Source of the DNA: Anaeramoeba flamelloides
Lineage: Eukaryota; Metamonada; Anaeramoebidae
Assembly (NCBI GenBank): GCA_027625915.1
Contig: JANTQA010000023.1
Span: 2,480,001-2,544,000, forward strand
Length of the DNA: 64,000 bases
Reading direction: 5' to 3'
In this document: positions 12,601 through 25,620 of the stretch, piece by piece
How the letters are laid out: the number at the start of each line of letters is the position of its first letter
Numbering within the stretch: the stretch's first letter is position 1
Program-made: the position numbers and the translations under genes
Notes under the pieces: model-generated
Databases searched by the model: none
Told to the model about the DNA's origin: nothing
What the model saw: only the letters and a program-made list of their open reading frames with translations

Positions 12601-15600
12601 CCTACAATTTCGGTAATTCTTATTTTTTTCAAATTTCCAGTAATCGATACCAAAAATAATATTGACTCTTATTTGAATATTAAAAATTGAATGGGAATTG
12701 TTGAACAATAAACTAATAAAGATAAAAAATACCAAAGTTATTAAACAAAAAAATAATTAAATTTATTTTGAAAACATTGCTAAAAATCTATTAATATGAA
12801 ATTGAATAAAGAGTTAATTGTTGAAATTTGAATTTAGCTTGGTTAAAATATGTTTAGGTAATCTGTTTTTTTGATCAACCAGAGATTTATCCAAAATGGA
12901 TTTTGATTTGAAAAAAAAAATGTATTGAGATACCATAATTTTAAGAAACAGAAGAAGGTATTTATTTTTAATAGAATAATTTTTTGGAAAACAATTTTAA
13001 TAATTTCGAATTCTAATGACAAAAATGTTATTTAGTTTAGATCAAGAATGGAAAACCATATTTAATTGCTTTTTTTGACATGAAATTTTCTTTTAAAAAA
13101 TCCAATCTTCAATAAACATCTAGTGATTTGGTAATAATTTTTACGAGATTTTACTTTAATTGTATAGTATGTAGAAACGATTTTCAACATGAATTCGATT
13201 CTTTATCTCTAATAGGCATCGGATTCTGTGTAAAATTCTTTTTATTCCTGAAAATAAAAAAAAAAATAAAAAAAAAAGAATTATCGTTTTTTCAAGTAAA
13301 AATAACTTTTTTTGCTAATTTCTTTTTCAATAAAACTATTTTTTATGTTCTAAAATATTAAAAAAAAAAATATTTAAAAAATGTATTAATATTTATATTT
13401 TAAATAATTCTCTCTTATTATTTATTTATTTTTTTTTTTTATTGTTTTTATACAAATAGCCAATTAATTTAGAATCTAAAGAAAAACAAAACAAAACAAT
13501 TCTTTTTAGAAAATTAAATCGCATTGATCCTGGTTTAGATTTTGTAGACGTTTTTGAAGCACTTCAATTGATCTCAACTGCTCAAGTAATATCTCTTTTT
13601 AATTTTTGTTTTCCTTTTAATTATTTCTTTATTAAAACTTGAATTTAATATTCAATATTATTTCTATGATGAATCAAAAAGACTGTGATGCCTTTATGGA
13701 TGAAATGATTTATTATTATATTTTAAGATTTTTTTCTCTTTCTCTTTGCTCACTAATAAATACTTTTAAAAATTTAATTTATTTAATTTTTCCTCAAAAC
13801 AAAATAAATTTATTTTTAAAAAACCGAAATTTCACCTAAAACCATTTCCAAAAACAACGAATCTTTATCTAATAAATCAATAAAAAAATAAATTAAACTA
13901 AATAATTATTTTTGAAAATAAAACTAAGAGATTTATTAATTTCTAAAAAAACCTCTTTTTCTCCTTCGGGATGGGGGGGGATTGTAGAGCGCATATTTTT
14001 TTTTAAATTTCGAAATAAACAGAAAATTTACGAAATTTTTGGTTTAAATAAAAAAAAAAAAAACTGTAAATATTTTTCTAGGGTTTTTTTGTTTGATTTG
14101 TGAAGTGTTCTAGCTTTTTTTGAGTTTTTTATTTATTCAGAAAATCTAATGATTTTCGTTAGGTTTTTTTTACTTTTCGAAATAAACCAAAAAATATATG
14201 AGGAAATTTTCTGTTTATTTCAAAAAGTAAAAAAAACCTAGAACACTTCACAAATAAATAGAAAACTCAAAAAAACCTAACAAAAATCAATAGATTTTTA
14301 GATAAAACATAAAACTCGGGAAAAGTTAATAACAATTTTTCAGAATTCAAAAAAATTAGAGTAAAATTCTTTGATTTTACTCAATTCTTCTAAATTTTAC
14401 AAAACCTAACTGAAAAGTGCCAGGTTTTTTTTAATTTGAGAAATAAACCGAAAATTTCCTCAATTTTCTTTTTATTTCAAAAATTAAAAAAAAAATAACT
14501 GCATTTCTTTCTTGGAGCTATTTCTTAGTTGCTTAATTATGCAATTTTCTTGTTCAATTTCTATTTTTTTTTAAATTTTTTGATTTCCAGTTAATATTTT
14601 CAAGTTTCTTTTCTCTGAATTTAATATGATTAACTATTCCATCAAAATATAAAATTTTTGAATTAGTTTAAATCTTCTTCTATATATTATTATTCTAAAT
14701 AGGATCCGTTTTTGCTTCAGTTTTATAAATAAATACTTGGTGAGAGTGTGTATTTATTAACAAAAGTTTTGTTATTTTTTTATTATCACGGACTTCTCTT
14801 CAATTAAAATCTTTGTGTGTCAAATCAAATATTTCTAATCCATATAATAGTTGTCTATGTAAAACAGCTTTAAAAGAATCAAATTTTTGATCCATTTGAA
14901 AAAATTTTTTGTTGTAAGATATTGATTAATTTTTTGAAATTGGTTTTAACTTTATTCAGATTAAAATTTAAATGGGTTTGTTTATCAAGTCAAATAACAA
15001 GATATAAAATTTCTTTTGGTGTTTTTTTTTTGGTTCATTCATTAAATAAGGATTCATCCCGAAATCTCTTATGATTTTAAATATTTTTTCAACTTGATAA
15101 TTTATTTTTATTAGTGATCTTTTCATAATTAATATAAAAAACATTCAAATTTATTTCTATTCAATTTTTTTGTTAATTTTTTGCCTATTATTTATTCTAA
15201 TAATAAAATAAAAATAATATAAATCAAAGGGAAATGATTTGCAAAATGCAATTGAACCATCAATTGTAAATCAGCTTTCTATATTAGAAAAAACTGCAAA
15301 GACAACAACCTCATTTCAATATCTAAGAAGATTTGCAATTTTAATATGTTTTCATGCATTTTCGAAAAAAGAATTTTCAACAACCTTGTATCGTTTAATT
15401 AAATTATATCACCTTTTAAATCCAGAGGCAAAAGAGATTCTTAACACTTGGTTTGAAAGGTCCATTCCATCATCAATATTAACCAAAGTTGTAACCTTTT
15501 TAAACATATTCATTACTAATGAAATGCCACAATCAAGAGAAATTTATTTGCCACCTTCTCAAACAATTATTGATGCGTCCACTTTACTTGGAGATATTTT

Positions 15601-16916
15601 TGTTGTAAGCATTTTATCTTTATTTATTCCGTTTTTATTTCGAATTTAATAATTAATTTAAAAAACAATTTATTCTAATATATTTGTATCTCAAAATAAA
15701 TTTTACAAAAACATACTTTTTCTTTTCAAAATATCATTTTATAAAATAAATGTTCATTAGGCTAATAGAAAGAAAAATGATAAAGTTAAAGTAGAAACCT
15801 TTTATAATGAAAAGATTAATCAAACTTTTAATTATAAAGAGAATTATAATAATTTTATTAACAAGAACACCAACAAATTTTCATTTTGTAATTTCTCATT
15901 TATTTTAAGTGCACAAACAAAATCAAAATTATTAACTCTTGAATCTCAATATAAAATGAGAAATTCTATGCGTGAAACCATGTTTAATTCTCTATTAATT
16001 AATGAGCCTATCAGTCCATATTTTGTCCTTATTGTGAGAAGAGACCATCTTGTTCAAGATTCGGTGAATTCAATACTTCGTGTAAATAGTTTTTCTTTTT
16101 TTTTTTTTATAAATTTTTTCTTTTTTTTGTTTTTTTTATTTAATTTTTTTATTTTAACGATATTTTATTATAATAAAAACTAACCACAAAATAATATATA
16201 CATAATGGAAAACATTTCAAAAATTAAACTTTCTTAGGCTAGTAAAAATGACTTAAAAAAAAAATTAAAAGTTGTTTTTGAAGGAGAAGATGGAGTTGAT
16301 GAAGGAGGAGTTAAAAAAGAATTTTTCCAATTAGTAGTCCAACAAATTTTTGATCCAAAATATGGAATGTTTGTTGAAAATGAAGAAATGAACAAGACAA
16401 ACTTTTGGTTTAATAAAAGTTATATTGGTGAAATGGGTTCATATAGACTTATTGGAACAATTTTGGGGTTAGCTATTTATAATTCTGTAATCTTGGATGT
16501 ACGATTCCCTTCGGTGGTATATAAAAAATTACTTAATAGACCATTAGTTTTAGAAGACTTGCATGATTATCGTCCAGAAATTGAAAGGGGCATGTGGCAA
16601 TTACTTGCTTATGAAGGCAGTGTTGAAGAAATATACATGAGGACATTCCAAATTTCATATAAAACTGTCTTTGGAGAAGAAATATTTGTAAATCTCAAAA
16701 AAAATGGGGATAAAATTCCTTTAACTAATGAAAATCGCGAAGAATACGTTAAATTATTTGTTGAATGGGAACTTAACAAATCAATCAAGAAACACTTTTT
16801 AGCATTTAGAAAAGGTTTTGAATCAGTTTGTGGAAGCGAAGTTTTTTCTGTAAGCATTTTTTTTTCAATTTTCTATTAATTAATTTATTTTTCATTTTCT
16901 TTATCTATTTATTTAG

Positions 16917-16947
<31 letters not shown>

Positions 16948-19362
16948 CGATATATTTCAACACCTGGTGAAGACATTAAATATGTATTAAAATTTTGAAA
17001 AAATAGATTTAGAAAAATACTTTTTGAAAAAAAAAAACAAAAAAAAGTATTTCTCATCATTTTAATATTTTATATAATAAGATTTATTAACAGTCAATTA
17101 TTATTAAAATATAAATTTTGAAATAATAAATGATAATTGATCTTTACAATATTTCAAAAATGATGGTATGGTCATTTTAAAAAAACTTTTGCAAAAAACC
17201 TTTCAAAACATTATGTAGAACTTAAACTACATTATTTTTATTATGAACTCTCTTTAAAACTTTTTTGTCACACTTTTTTAAAATAACTATATTGTTTAAT
17301 TTATCAAAAAATTTACACCGAATTCCATATTTCCAGATGTGAAGTGTTTTTTCAGTTGTTAGTGGTAATAATTTGATTTTTTGTCAAATGGTGTTTGGAG
17401 ACTAAATTATCTCAAAACTTTTTTAAAATAAACTCTTTTTCAAATAAAAGTTCACAAAAAATTTCGAGAATTATTCATAATTGAATCAAATTAATTGTAA
17501 TATCATTCAAAAATCTAAGAAACTCTTTAAAATATATAAAAAAAAACAATCAAATGAATATTTAAAACTCATTAAAACAAAACAATAAAAATTAAAAATT
17601 GATGTGCGCTTTTATTTGAAATGAGAAATCTCGTTTTGTAAATTGTAAAGAAAAAAATTATAAAATCAATAAAAACCTGTTGAACAAGGTTAATTGGGAA
17701 AAAGTTCTTTACCTTCTATTGATAACTCTTAACACGTCAAACTTTTGTTCTTTAAAGTCTCATTTTCAATATAAAGCCGCAATTCATCTGGGTATTTTGT
17801 TGGAATTGTTTTTTTCTTGATTTTCTTTTTTCTTTGTTCAATACATCAATCCAATAATGGTCTTTCTTAATTCCTATATCTGGCTTATTCGCAATCAAAC
17901 ATAAACTGTTTCCATTTTTATATTGTCAGATTATTTCCAAATTGGTATCTTCTTGTTTATTTTCATTTTCCAACTGTTCAATATCTATAAATAAAAAAAA
18001 TAAAAAAACAAAAAATGAATAATTAAAATGAAAATCAGCCAAAAGTAATTATCTTATTAACAATCAAATTCAATAGTATTGATGATTTGAGATGTGTGTC
18101 CTTTTGTTTGAAAAAGAGTTTAATAACTGATTTTTATTTGTTTTAAATTTGTATAAACTATTTAAATAAAGCACGCGTAGCTCTAATGCATTTTTTATTT
18201 ATTTTTAATTCAAAAAAAAATATCTTTAAATCAGTAGAATCTGTTTAATTTTCGTCTGTTAATAAGAATTAGTTTTCTTTATTTTTTTTTTTTTATTCCA
18301 ATTGATTATTTTTATTTATTTTAAATATTTTAAAAAATATTTTTCAAAATTAAAAATTATCAAAATCATTGATCTAAATGTAATTGTAAAAATATTTTTA
18401 TTTATTGATTTTATAGTTTTTTTGATCCCAATATAAATTAAAAATATAATTTTTGAATTTGTACTATGTTGTTACCTAAAATAGTTGAAAATATGGGACT
18501 GTTAAGAATTCCCAACAATTTTATTATAAAAAATTTTTTTATGCAATGTTGTTTAAAAGTACATCAAATTCCCATACATAACTAAATTCTTTTTTAAAAA
18601 TGAAATCAAAAAAATTATTTATGAATTGATCAAATAATTACCACATTTTTATTCAGATATCTAATTTTAAAAATAAAATTTGTCGTTTTAATCAGTATTT
18701 TTTTATTTTTACAAAAGTTAAAAATTATTTTGAAATTAAACAAAAAAATATTTTTCTCAAAATTGATTTTAATTTTATCTTTTGAGTATTAAATTCATTT
18801 TTTTTTCTATTTTATTTTCTATTTTATTATTTTTATGATCTTTTATTAATTTAATAAAGTTAATTGAGCCAGAAGAATTAGAAGCTTTAATTTGCGGGGA
18901 TCATGAATTTGAAATGAAAGATTTAAAAAAATCTACCAAATATAGAGACGGTTATAATAGTGGATCCATTCAAATGAAGTAATTTTTACAAAAAAAATAT
19001 TTTTAATTACTTTATTATCTGTTTTTTTTAAAAAAAAACTAATTTCCATTTTTTAATTTCATATTATTATTACGATTTATTTTAACAAAATAATTAGATG
19101 GTTATGGGATATTATTTTTAGTTGGACAAAAGAAAAACAAAAGAAATTTTTGGCATTTTGTTTTGGAACAGATCGAGTTCCAATTGGTGGATTAAGCAAT
19201 CTTCGATTTACAATAACTCGTGGTGGGCCAGATAGTGAAATTTTACCAAAGGCAAGTACGTGTTACGGAATACTTATTTTACCAGCATATTCTGAAAAAG
19301 AAAAATTAAAAAGAAAAATCGAATTAGCAATCGAAAATTCACAAGGATTTGGATTATTTTAA
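9226..19362 (+). CDS. UBE3A: UBE3A/E6AP-type HECT E3 ubiquitin ligase (AZUL + HECT), multi-exon
   Basis: This enzyme takes ubiquitin from an E2 onto a catalytic cysteine and passes it to substrates. Exons I can place: 9226-9690, 9890-9973, 13460-13585, 15230-15604, 15761-16081, 16238-16849, 18860-18978 and 19098-19362. Every junction I could check from 15604 onward keeps frame, and the sum is near 790 codons (human E6AP is about 850-875). The N-terminal AZUL zinc module has Cys spacing CX4CX4CX4... as in E6AP. The HECT N-lobe includes VRRDHL and EGEDGVDEGG. The C-lobe ends STCYGILILP with the catalytic Cys codon at 19261-19263, and the last residues GFGLF keep the Phe four from the end. No in-frame ATG lies between the stop at 9223-9225 and the AZUL motif, so the start is unresolved. 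Exons between 9973 and 13460 may be missed. The family is certain; the middle exons are less so. Confidence 0.88.
10536..11118. mobile_element. TA-flanked MITE, family A (583 bp), in the UBE3A intron
   Basis: The left end AGGTATTTCCAAAAAAGTGG and right end (inverted AGCTATTTCCAAGAATGTGG) form terminal inverted repeats flanked by TA on both sides (10534-10535 and 11119-11120). This is the Tc1/mariner target signature. It is colinear with 33276-33871. No transposase frame is seen, so it is non-autonomous. Confidence 0.85.
11573..11803 (-). CDS. Unrecognised coding-like segment, antisense in the UBE3A intron
   Basis: The minus-strand frame reads with balanced composition: an Asn/Leu-rich helix-like part, then an acidic ETYPDSDSEYTDEA followed by NDRKRGKKK. 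It then decays into homopolymer-coded Lys. No ATG in frame. It could be a relic exon, a transposon fragment, or one exon of a gene nested in the host intron. Confidence 0.3.
   Translation of the reverse strand: MNTLTQTVNSLLTKSSNLLNQNLSFNLENGFIQNWVFETYPDSDSEYTDEAVLNDRKRGKKKIYNQKQKKKNSNLS
14020..14490. repeat. Modular palindromic repeat, copy 1 (UBE3A intron)
   Basis: TGAAGTGTTCTAG (14101) pairs with CTAGAACACTTCA (14238-14250), enclosing a second palindrome with TTTCGAAATAAACC. Downstream modules include GAAAACTCAAAAAAACCTAA and TTTGATTTTACTCAATTCTT. The same modules recur at 29.07, 43.3-43.9, 47.6-48.0 and 62.0 kb. Confidence 0.75.
15230..16849 (+). CDS. UBE3A: HECT N-lobe exons of the UBE3A-like ligase
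   Basis: Three exons (15230-15604, 15761-16081, 16238-16849) are separated by two introns of 156 bp each, with GTAAGC and GTAAAT donors and TTAG acceptors, all in phase 0. The translation follows E6AP in order: the pre-HECT helical part (YLRRFAIL), NKFSFCNFSFIL, then VRRDHL. After that come FEGEDGVDEGGVKKEFFQ, LIGTILGLAIYN and NGDKIPLTNENR. The residue pattern is that of a functional E2-binding N-lobe. Confidence 0.93.
17431..18120. mobile_element. TA-flanked MITE, family B (690 bp), in the HECT intron
   Basis: The terminal inverted repeats AACTCTTTTTCAAATAAAAG / CTTTTGTTTGAAAAAGAGTT match at 19 of 20 positions and are flanked by TA (17429-17430, 18121-18122). It is colinear with 50484-51190 over its whole length. 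Read on the minus strand, the interior has two short coding-like pieces in different frames, around DHYWIDVLNKEKRK and YPDELRLYIENETL. These may be a captured exon or a transposase remnant. It accounts for a third of the 2010-bp intron 16850-18859. Confidence 0.88.
18860..19362 (+). CDS. UBE3A: HECT C-lobe exons of the UBE3A-like ligase
   Basis: Exon 18860-18978 (IEPEELEALICGDHEFEMKD) ends ATG AA|GTAATT and joins 19098-19362 (A|TGG) to restore AAA TGG. The final exon gives the conserved GTDRVPIGGL, the thioester Cys in STCYGILILP, and the terminal GFGLF, then TAA. The order and spacing match the E6AP C-lobe. Confidence 0.93.
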
Positions 19363-22300
19363 CAAGATCACTTTTTTTATTTTTTCAAAAGATCTCTAAT
19401 TATTTATTTTTAAAAATGTTTTTTTGACTGAAAAATTAATTTTTATAATTCAAATCTATCCCATATTTTTTAATACTCATATGTGCAATAGCAATAAAGC
19501 AAAAATTAAAAATTTAAAACTAATTATTAAAATGATATTTTTCTTTTATCCCTTGATAAAAAACAATAAAAAAAAGAATATTTTTCGCTTATTATTAATT
19601 TTTTTTTTTTTTACACAATAATTTTAAATTTTTGGAAACAGCCAAAAAATTCAAAAATAATACTGACAAAACAATATTTTACAATCTGAAAAAACTGTTA
19701 TTGGAACAAGTAAAATGTTTTGATTTTTTTAAAAGATTTAAAAATTATCTTAAGGGATCAGTACTTGACAGCAACAGACCAAACTTTTCGAATATTTTAT
19801 TGATGATATTCTCTACTTATTTATTTTGTCTATGTCAAGTGACAAGAAATTCTGATCTTTTAAGAAAGCTATAAAAGAAAATTTTTTCTGTGAGGTTAAA
19901 TTTTTTTTTATAAAAAAGAAAACTATTATAAACTCCATTTCACTTAAAGAGGCCTAGCCAAAAATTAAAAATTCACTATATTTTTAAGAATCAACCAAAC
20001 TTGGATTGTTTGGAAATAAGAGAAATAAGAAATAAACTTCTTTTTAGGATCGATAATCATACAAGAAAAGCCCTAACAAACCATAAATTTTAAAAAAAAA
20101 AAATGTTAAATAATTTTTTAAGTCCCTTTGATAGGAACGTCTTGTGCAAAATACACAATTTCTTTTAGGAAATTTAAATTATTGACAATGAGATTTTTTA
20201 CTTGTAAATGTATGATTGTTAATGGAACACACAAAGTCTCCATTTCTTAATATTAATTTGGATTTTCAAACTTTTTTTTTGTAATTGTAATTTTTAAAAA
20301 CAATAAAAAAAAAAATTAAAAATATAAAAAAAAAATTACAAAATGAGAAAAAATGATTTTGATCTAAAAATTGAAATTTTAGTTTGAGAGGTATAATGAA
20401 TTAAACTTATAGAATATGTTCTGTCACTTAAATAAAATTCGGTCATTTGACTGAAAAAGGGGTTTATATTGGTTTTCAGAGTTCACATTTTGATTCTTTT
20501 TTGAAAATAAACTCAAGAAATTCTTTTTTTTGATTCCATGGAATTAAATGATTCTTTTTATTTTTCAATGATAATGTTCAACTTATTTCTTGTTTAAATT
20601 CCGTTTTTTGTGGAGTAACATCATTCTAAAAATTTAATAATTAATTAGTTTAATCAATTATTGAAAAGAAAACAAGATTTCTAAAAAAAAAAAAAATAAA
20701 TATTTGAATTATTTATTCTTAGAATTTTAGTTTTAATCATCTCTTCATTATTTGTGATGTTTTGAAGTTTATTCCTGATAAGGAAATTATTTGACTTGAA
20801 AAGGAATCAAAAGATCCTTTTTTTTTTTTTTTAATAGTATTTTGGTACCAAATAAATAATTCTTTTTTTGATTCTGTAGAATCAGAATAAAATAATTTTT
20901 AATGTTTTTGAAAAAATATTTTTCAAAGGGGTTTTATCAAGTTGAAAATTTTTGATAAAAATTGAAATATATTCAAATCATTTTAATTTTTAGATTCCAA
21001 ATTTTACAATTTCGAGATTCTAAAAAATCCAAAAATGGAATCATTCTGGGAACTCTGTTCATCTTATAACTTACAATAAAAAAAAAAAAAAAAAATTTAC
21101 CATGTTTGTTCTTATTCTGATTATTATAACACTACAAATATTATTGGTTCTAATAAATATTGATAATTTAATTATTTTTGTTTTTAATTTCTTTTTTTGA
21201 GATAATTCTTTTGATTAGCGACAAAATTAATTCATAAAACATGTTGAATTATATTTATATATACTTTTGGTGGGATGGTATTGTATTAAAGTTTTAAAGT
21301 CATTTTTACAATTTACCAAGAAATTGTTTTTTAATTTTAAGGTGATATTTGATTTTTCAAAATGCGATTTTATAGTTGATATATATTATTATTCTTTTTT
21401 TTTATTTGTTCTTAAAAGGTAAATTCTAAAAATTAATTGATATTCGTAAAAAAAGATGTTAGGGTGCTTCGACTGAAATAATGTGTATAAGAAATTATAT
21501 TTGAGTACTTTTTGAAAGTTCACCGGTATAATATGGAATGTGAAACGCTTGATTTAAAATAGTATAAAAAATATTTTTTTTTATGTCTTGAAAAGAAAAC
21601 TTTCTTGAATTTTCTTATTATTTCTCAAATTATAAAAATAACAAATAGGGTTTTCATTGAATTTGAACAAATCTAATAAAATCTGATTTTTTTTTTTTTT
21701 TCTATTCTTTAGAATTTTGTTTTAATTGGTGATTATTTTAGGTAACCTATATTATTTTTACTTGTTTATATTACTAATATACATAATTTGGTTTTATAGT
21801 TTTAGTCTTATCATCTAAATATTTTATTATTAAGTTTTGTCAAAAATTATTGAGATTTTTATGAATGGTATTAATTTTTCTACTCCCCTATTAATATTAT
21901 TATTTTCTAATTTTGAAAACTTTAAATTTTCTTAGTTGTATTAAAACCCAAGAATTTCTAATTTCTTTTCATTTTATATTTATAATTTTTATTTCTCTCA
22001 AAGAGTGCCAATTTTTTTTTTTCAAAATCTCAATTATTTTATATATAATTGGTACTTTCAGAACAAATATCGAACAAGAAGAATAATAAATGATATTGAT
22101 GGTTTATTTTAGTATGGGAAAAAAATAATAAACCAATAAATTATTTTTTATACTTTTTACCTTTTCCAAATTTCTCTTTTTAAGTTGTTTGGGTTCCTCC
22201 TCTTTTTGTTTTTTTAGGTGCTTGGAGAGGTTCAAGGAATAAAAAATCATTATAAGAATTGGTGGACTTGGTCATGACTAACCTAACCAAACTTGTTAAT

Positions 22301-22652
22301 GATCAGATCTAAAATGAATTGAGCTGGACTTATGCAACTGTAGAGAACTGAATCCAACGAATGCGATCTGAAACCAACCAAAGTGAACCGAATTGGACTT
22401 TCCGTACAATCTGTCGAGTCGGTATCTTGTACTGGGATTTTGCGAAAACAAGATTTGGGAAACTTGCAAAAAAAAAAATAAAAAAAAAAGCAACTCAATT
22501 CTGTAAAGCCAAATCTTATTCTTAAAACCTTAGCACTTTAAAGAATCAAACCATCTATAAAGTTTCTAAAAAACTTAATAAAGTAACCTATTTCATTTGA
22601 TCTATAGTTGTTCAAATATTTAGATCTCTTTATTAAAACAAATTGAAAATAT

Positions 22653-22862
22653 TGATCATTTTTTTATGGGTCTATCCTTCCTATGAAAAAGATAGATTAA
22701 TATTTCAAAACAAATTAAAAAAAAAAAATCTTAATGAATTAATTTAAAACAAACAGTTTGAAACTATTTTCATTAAATAATAATCGTGAAATCTATGATT
22801 TTATGCTTAAATTTCTTTTTGGGAATTTAAGTAAAAGGTTATCCAGAGTGTAATTTACACTT
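22653..22862. repeat. 210-bp dispersed repeat (inverted copy at 32.9 kb)
   Basis: From GATCATTTTTTTATGGG to GTGTAATTTACAC, this aligns with the reverse complement of 32933-33142, including AAATCTATGATTTTATGCTTA. One end carries the small palindrome GTGTAAATTACAC. Confidence 0.7.
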
Positions 22863-25563
22863 CTTCAACAATAAAAAAAAAAAAAAAAAATAAACCAATA
22901 AATTTTCTTAAAGATTGTAGTAAAATCCCAAAATTCCAAGTTCCGAATTTGGAAAAACAACATTGCACATTTTGATCTCCAATCAAAAACTAAATAAAAT
23001 ACAAATTGAAATAAAAATTGTTTCTCTGGTGTATATATTGTCTACTTTCACAGTAACCCTTGAAATAACTGTTGATGTCTGCAGTATCTATTAATTTTTC
23101 AATATAAAAATGTTATAACAGTTGCTAGAAAAAAAAAACACATCAAAAGAAAAACTAAAAATTAAAGAGGTACAAAAATGTAAAAAAATAATTTGAAATT
23201 TTAAAATTTGCAAAATCAAATTTTTCTTATTCTAATATCAATCCAATCCCTTTAACTATCAGTTATCCACACATATAATCTGGGTCACTTTGGATGAAAG
23301 ATATTTTTATCTCTTTTTTTATTGATTGATGTTCTGACTTGATCATTTTTTTGCTTCAATTATATTGATTATTCTTGTAGATTTTGGATGAATTTTTTAA
23401 AAATTCGATATGATTTTCCAAATTACGAAACAATAATTGAGTTGAAATTCTTTGGTTTGGGTGTATATAACCTAATAACTAAATACTTAAATAAGGTATA
23501 TTTCTTTGAGCATTTATAAATTTTAGTTTATTATTAAAATTTGTTGTTTTAATATTATTTGGTTTTATTATGGTTATCTTTTCCTTTTATGAAGTTTTTT
23601 TTGTTAATGGGGTTTTTACAGTGTAAATTCATCAATATTTAATTTCTGATAGCCAATTTACTTTTAAAAAATAATCAATATTTGGAAAAGATTGTTATAA
23701 TTATTAGATTTTTTACATAATCATTTTGAATAAAATAAATTATACAGCAGAATTTCCAAAGGGTATTTTTTTTTGTTTAAATATTCAAGAACAATATTTC
23801 ATTTATTTGATTTTTTTTCCGAATATTAATTAGTGAAAAAGAAATTAGAGAAAATGAATTAAAGTAAAAAAAAACTTAAATAGATGATTTTTTAAAACTA
23901 TAAAAGATCAAAAAATCAAAAAAGGAACTTGAATTGAAAAGAGTAAAAGAAAAAAAATAATCATTGTTTTTTTTTAATTTCTTTCTCCGTGCTTAACTGA
24001 GTACCTTCTCTTGGCAATGTGTATCACTTATTTTATAATAACTTACGGGTTTTGCTGAACTTCTTTGATATTTGGGTACGATAGTATAAATCATGTGTTC
24101 TTCGCTATTCTTGTGATAATCTGAAGCTATTTTCTTATCCCTTGAAATTCTTTTTTAGAAAAATCAGGTCTTTTTTTCATTTATCTGTTAGTAGGGGTTT
24201 TCTACTCGCCTTTATTGCTTTTAAATTATTTTAGTTTGTCATTTTTATTCGAGACTATACCTTTGCAATTACAAAAAATTATTATCAATTAATATTTCGT
24301 AATATAAATTTAATAATTTATTTTGGCATGAAATAAATTCTGAAAAATATATTCCTTAAAATCTGATATGTGTCATAAATTACATCAAAAAATTTCCAAA
24401 AAAAAAAAAATCTTATCTCAAAAAAATAGGGTAATATCTTTTGATTTTTGAATAGCATTATCTGTTTTTATTTGTGTATTGAATCAAAATAAGGGTCTTT
24501 TTCTCAAAATATTTTTTTTTTTGTTTTGTAATAGAAATTATAGAAAATACCTAATGTTTATCTTTTTCAACAATATTCCTAAATATTTTTTCAAATTTCA
24601 GGGATTGTAGTCCTTAAGCAAGCTATACTTCTATTAATTTGATTTGCAAAGATTAGAATACAAATATAAATAATGAAAATTAATAACAAAATAAAAATAT
24701 AAATTTTTCTTTCAAAATCAATACTTTCAAGAAAAAAACGAAAAATCATGTTTAACCAATTTTTATGAATTAACTTTATTGTTTAAAAAAATAATAAGTT
24801 ACTTTTTTCCATATAATTATAAATTCGAAAAAATTTGATAATATTTTTAATTCATTTCCCATTTATGTATTCTATAAACTCAACTTTTAAAACAACTCAA
24901 GAGAAAGAATCTTCCAAAGTTAAAACAATTTTACAATATTTCTTCACACTTGAATCAATAAAATACTTTACTTAAAACTTAATAAAAAAATTTCCCAAAT
25001 AAAAAAATGAAGTACAAATTTTCAAAGATTTCTTTGAATTTATCAGAATCTGGGAAACACATAAATTTTGGATTTCAAAAATAAGACTCTAATTAACAAA
25101 TTGTTTAAATGTATGTTTCACTCATCAATTTCATCAATCAAAACACAAATTATAAAAAAAAATTTAAACAAAGATCTTCGCAAAATATTCATTTTATGTT
25201 CAAATAAATATTAGCACTTTATCAAGCTTAATTTGAAACCAACACAATATTTTTGTCTCCAACAAACAATCCTTTTTCACTTTAAAAATTCAAAAGTTGG
25301 AAGCAACCAGAAGAGCAATTGTTTAAGAGAGTAAGGATCACAAATTACCACAGAATTTATTTTTCCAACAAAATAATTCCAAAACGCAAAATTGGATTAT
25401 ATTTTGAGTGATAGTTTTGAGAGAGTCCTAATTCTCCTGTCACTGATCGTCAATGAAATTAATTTTAAGAGTATTCGTGTGTGGTCAACTTCATTTTTTC
25501 TAATTCCAACCTTCTTGTTTCTTTGATGAAATATTTTTGGTTTCCATCAATTGATTTGAATCT

Positions 25564-25620
25564 TCAGGAAATAAGGTCATAAAGTATGTAGTGCTTGAAA
25601 TAGTCAGAAGGTTCTTCTTT
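25564..25620 (-). CDS. Possible terminal exon of an unidentified minus-strand gene
   Basis: On the minus strand a long T tract ending GGTTTCAG (acceptor-like) is followed by 18 codons, EEPSDYFKHYILYDLIS after one Lys, then TGA. A second frame over the same bases stays open to 25500. It would be divergent from the HMG gene. No upstream exon is recognised. Confidence 0.25.
   Translation of the reverse strand, partial: KEEPSDYFKHYILYDLIS

Noticed and set aside
13639-13839. 66-codon plus frame after the 13460-13585 exon
   Set aside because: No acceptor upstream in the needed position, and sequence soon becomes AT noise; the 13585 to 15230 join in phase 0 is simpler.
16609-16857. Minus-strand 82-codon frame
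   Set aside because: Antisense shadow of the HECT N-lobe exon.
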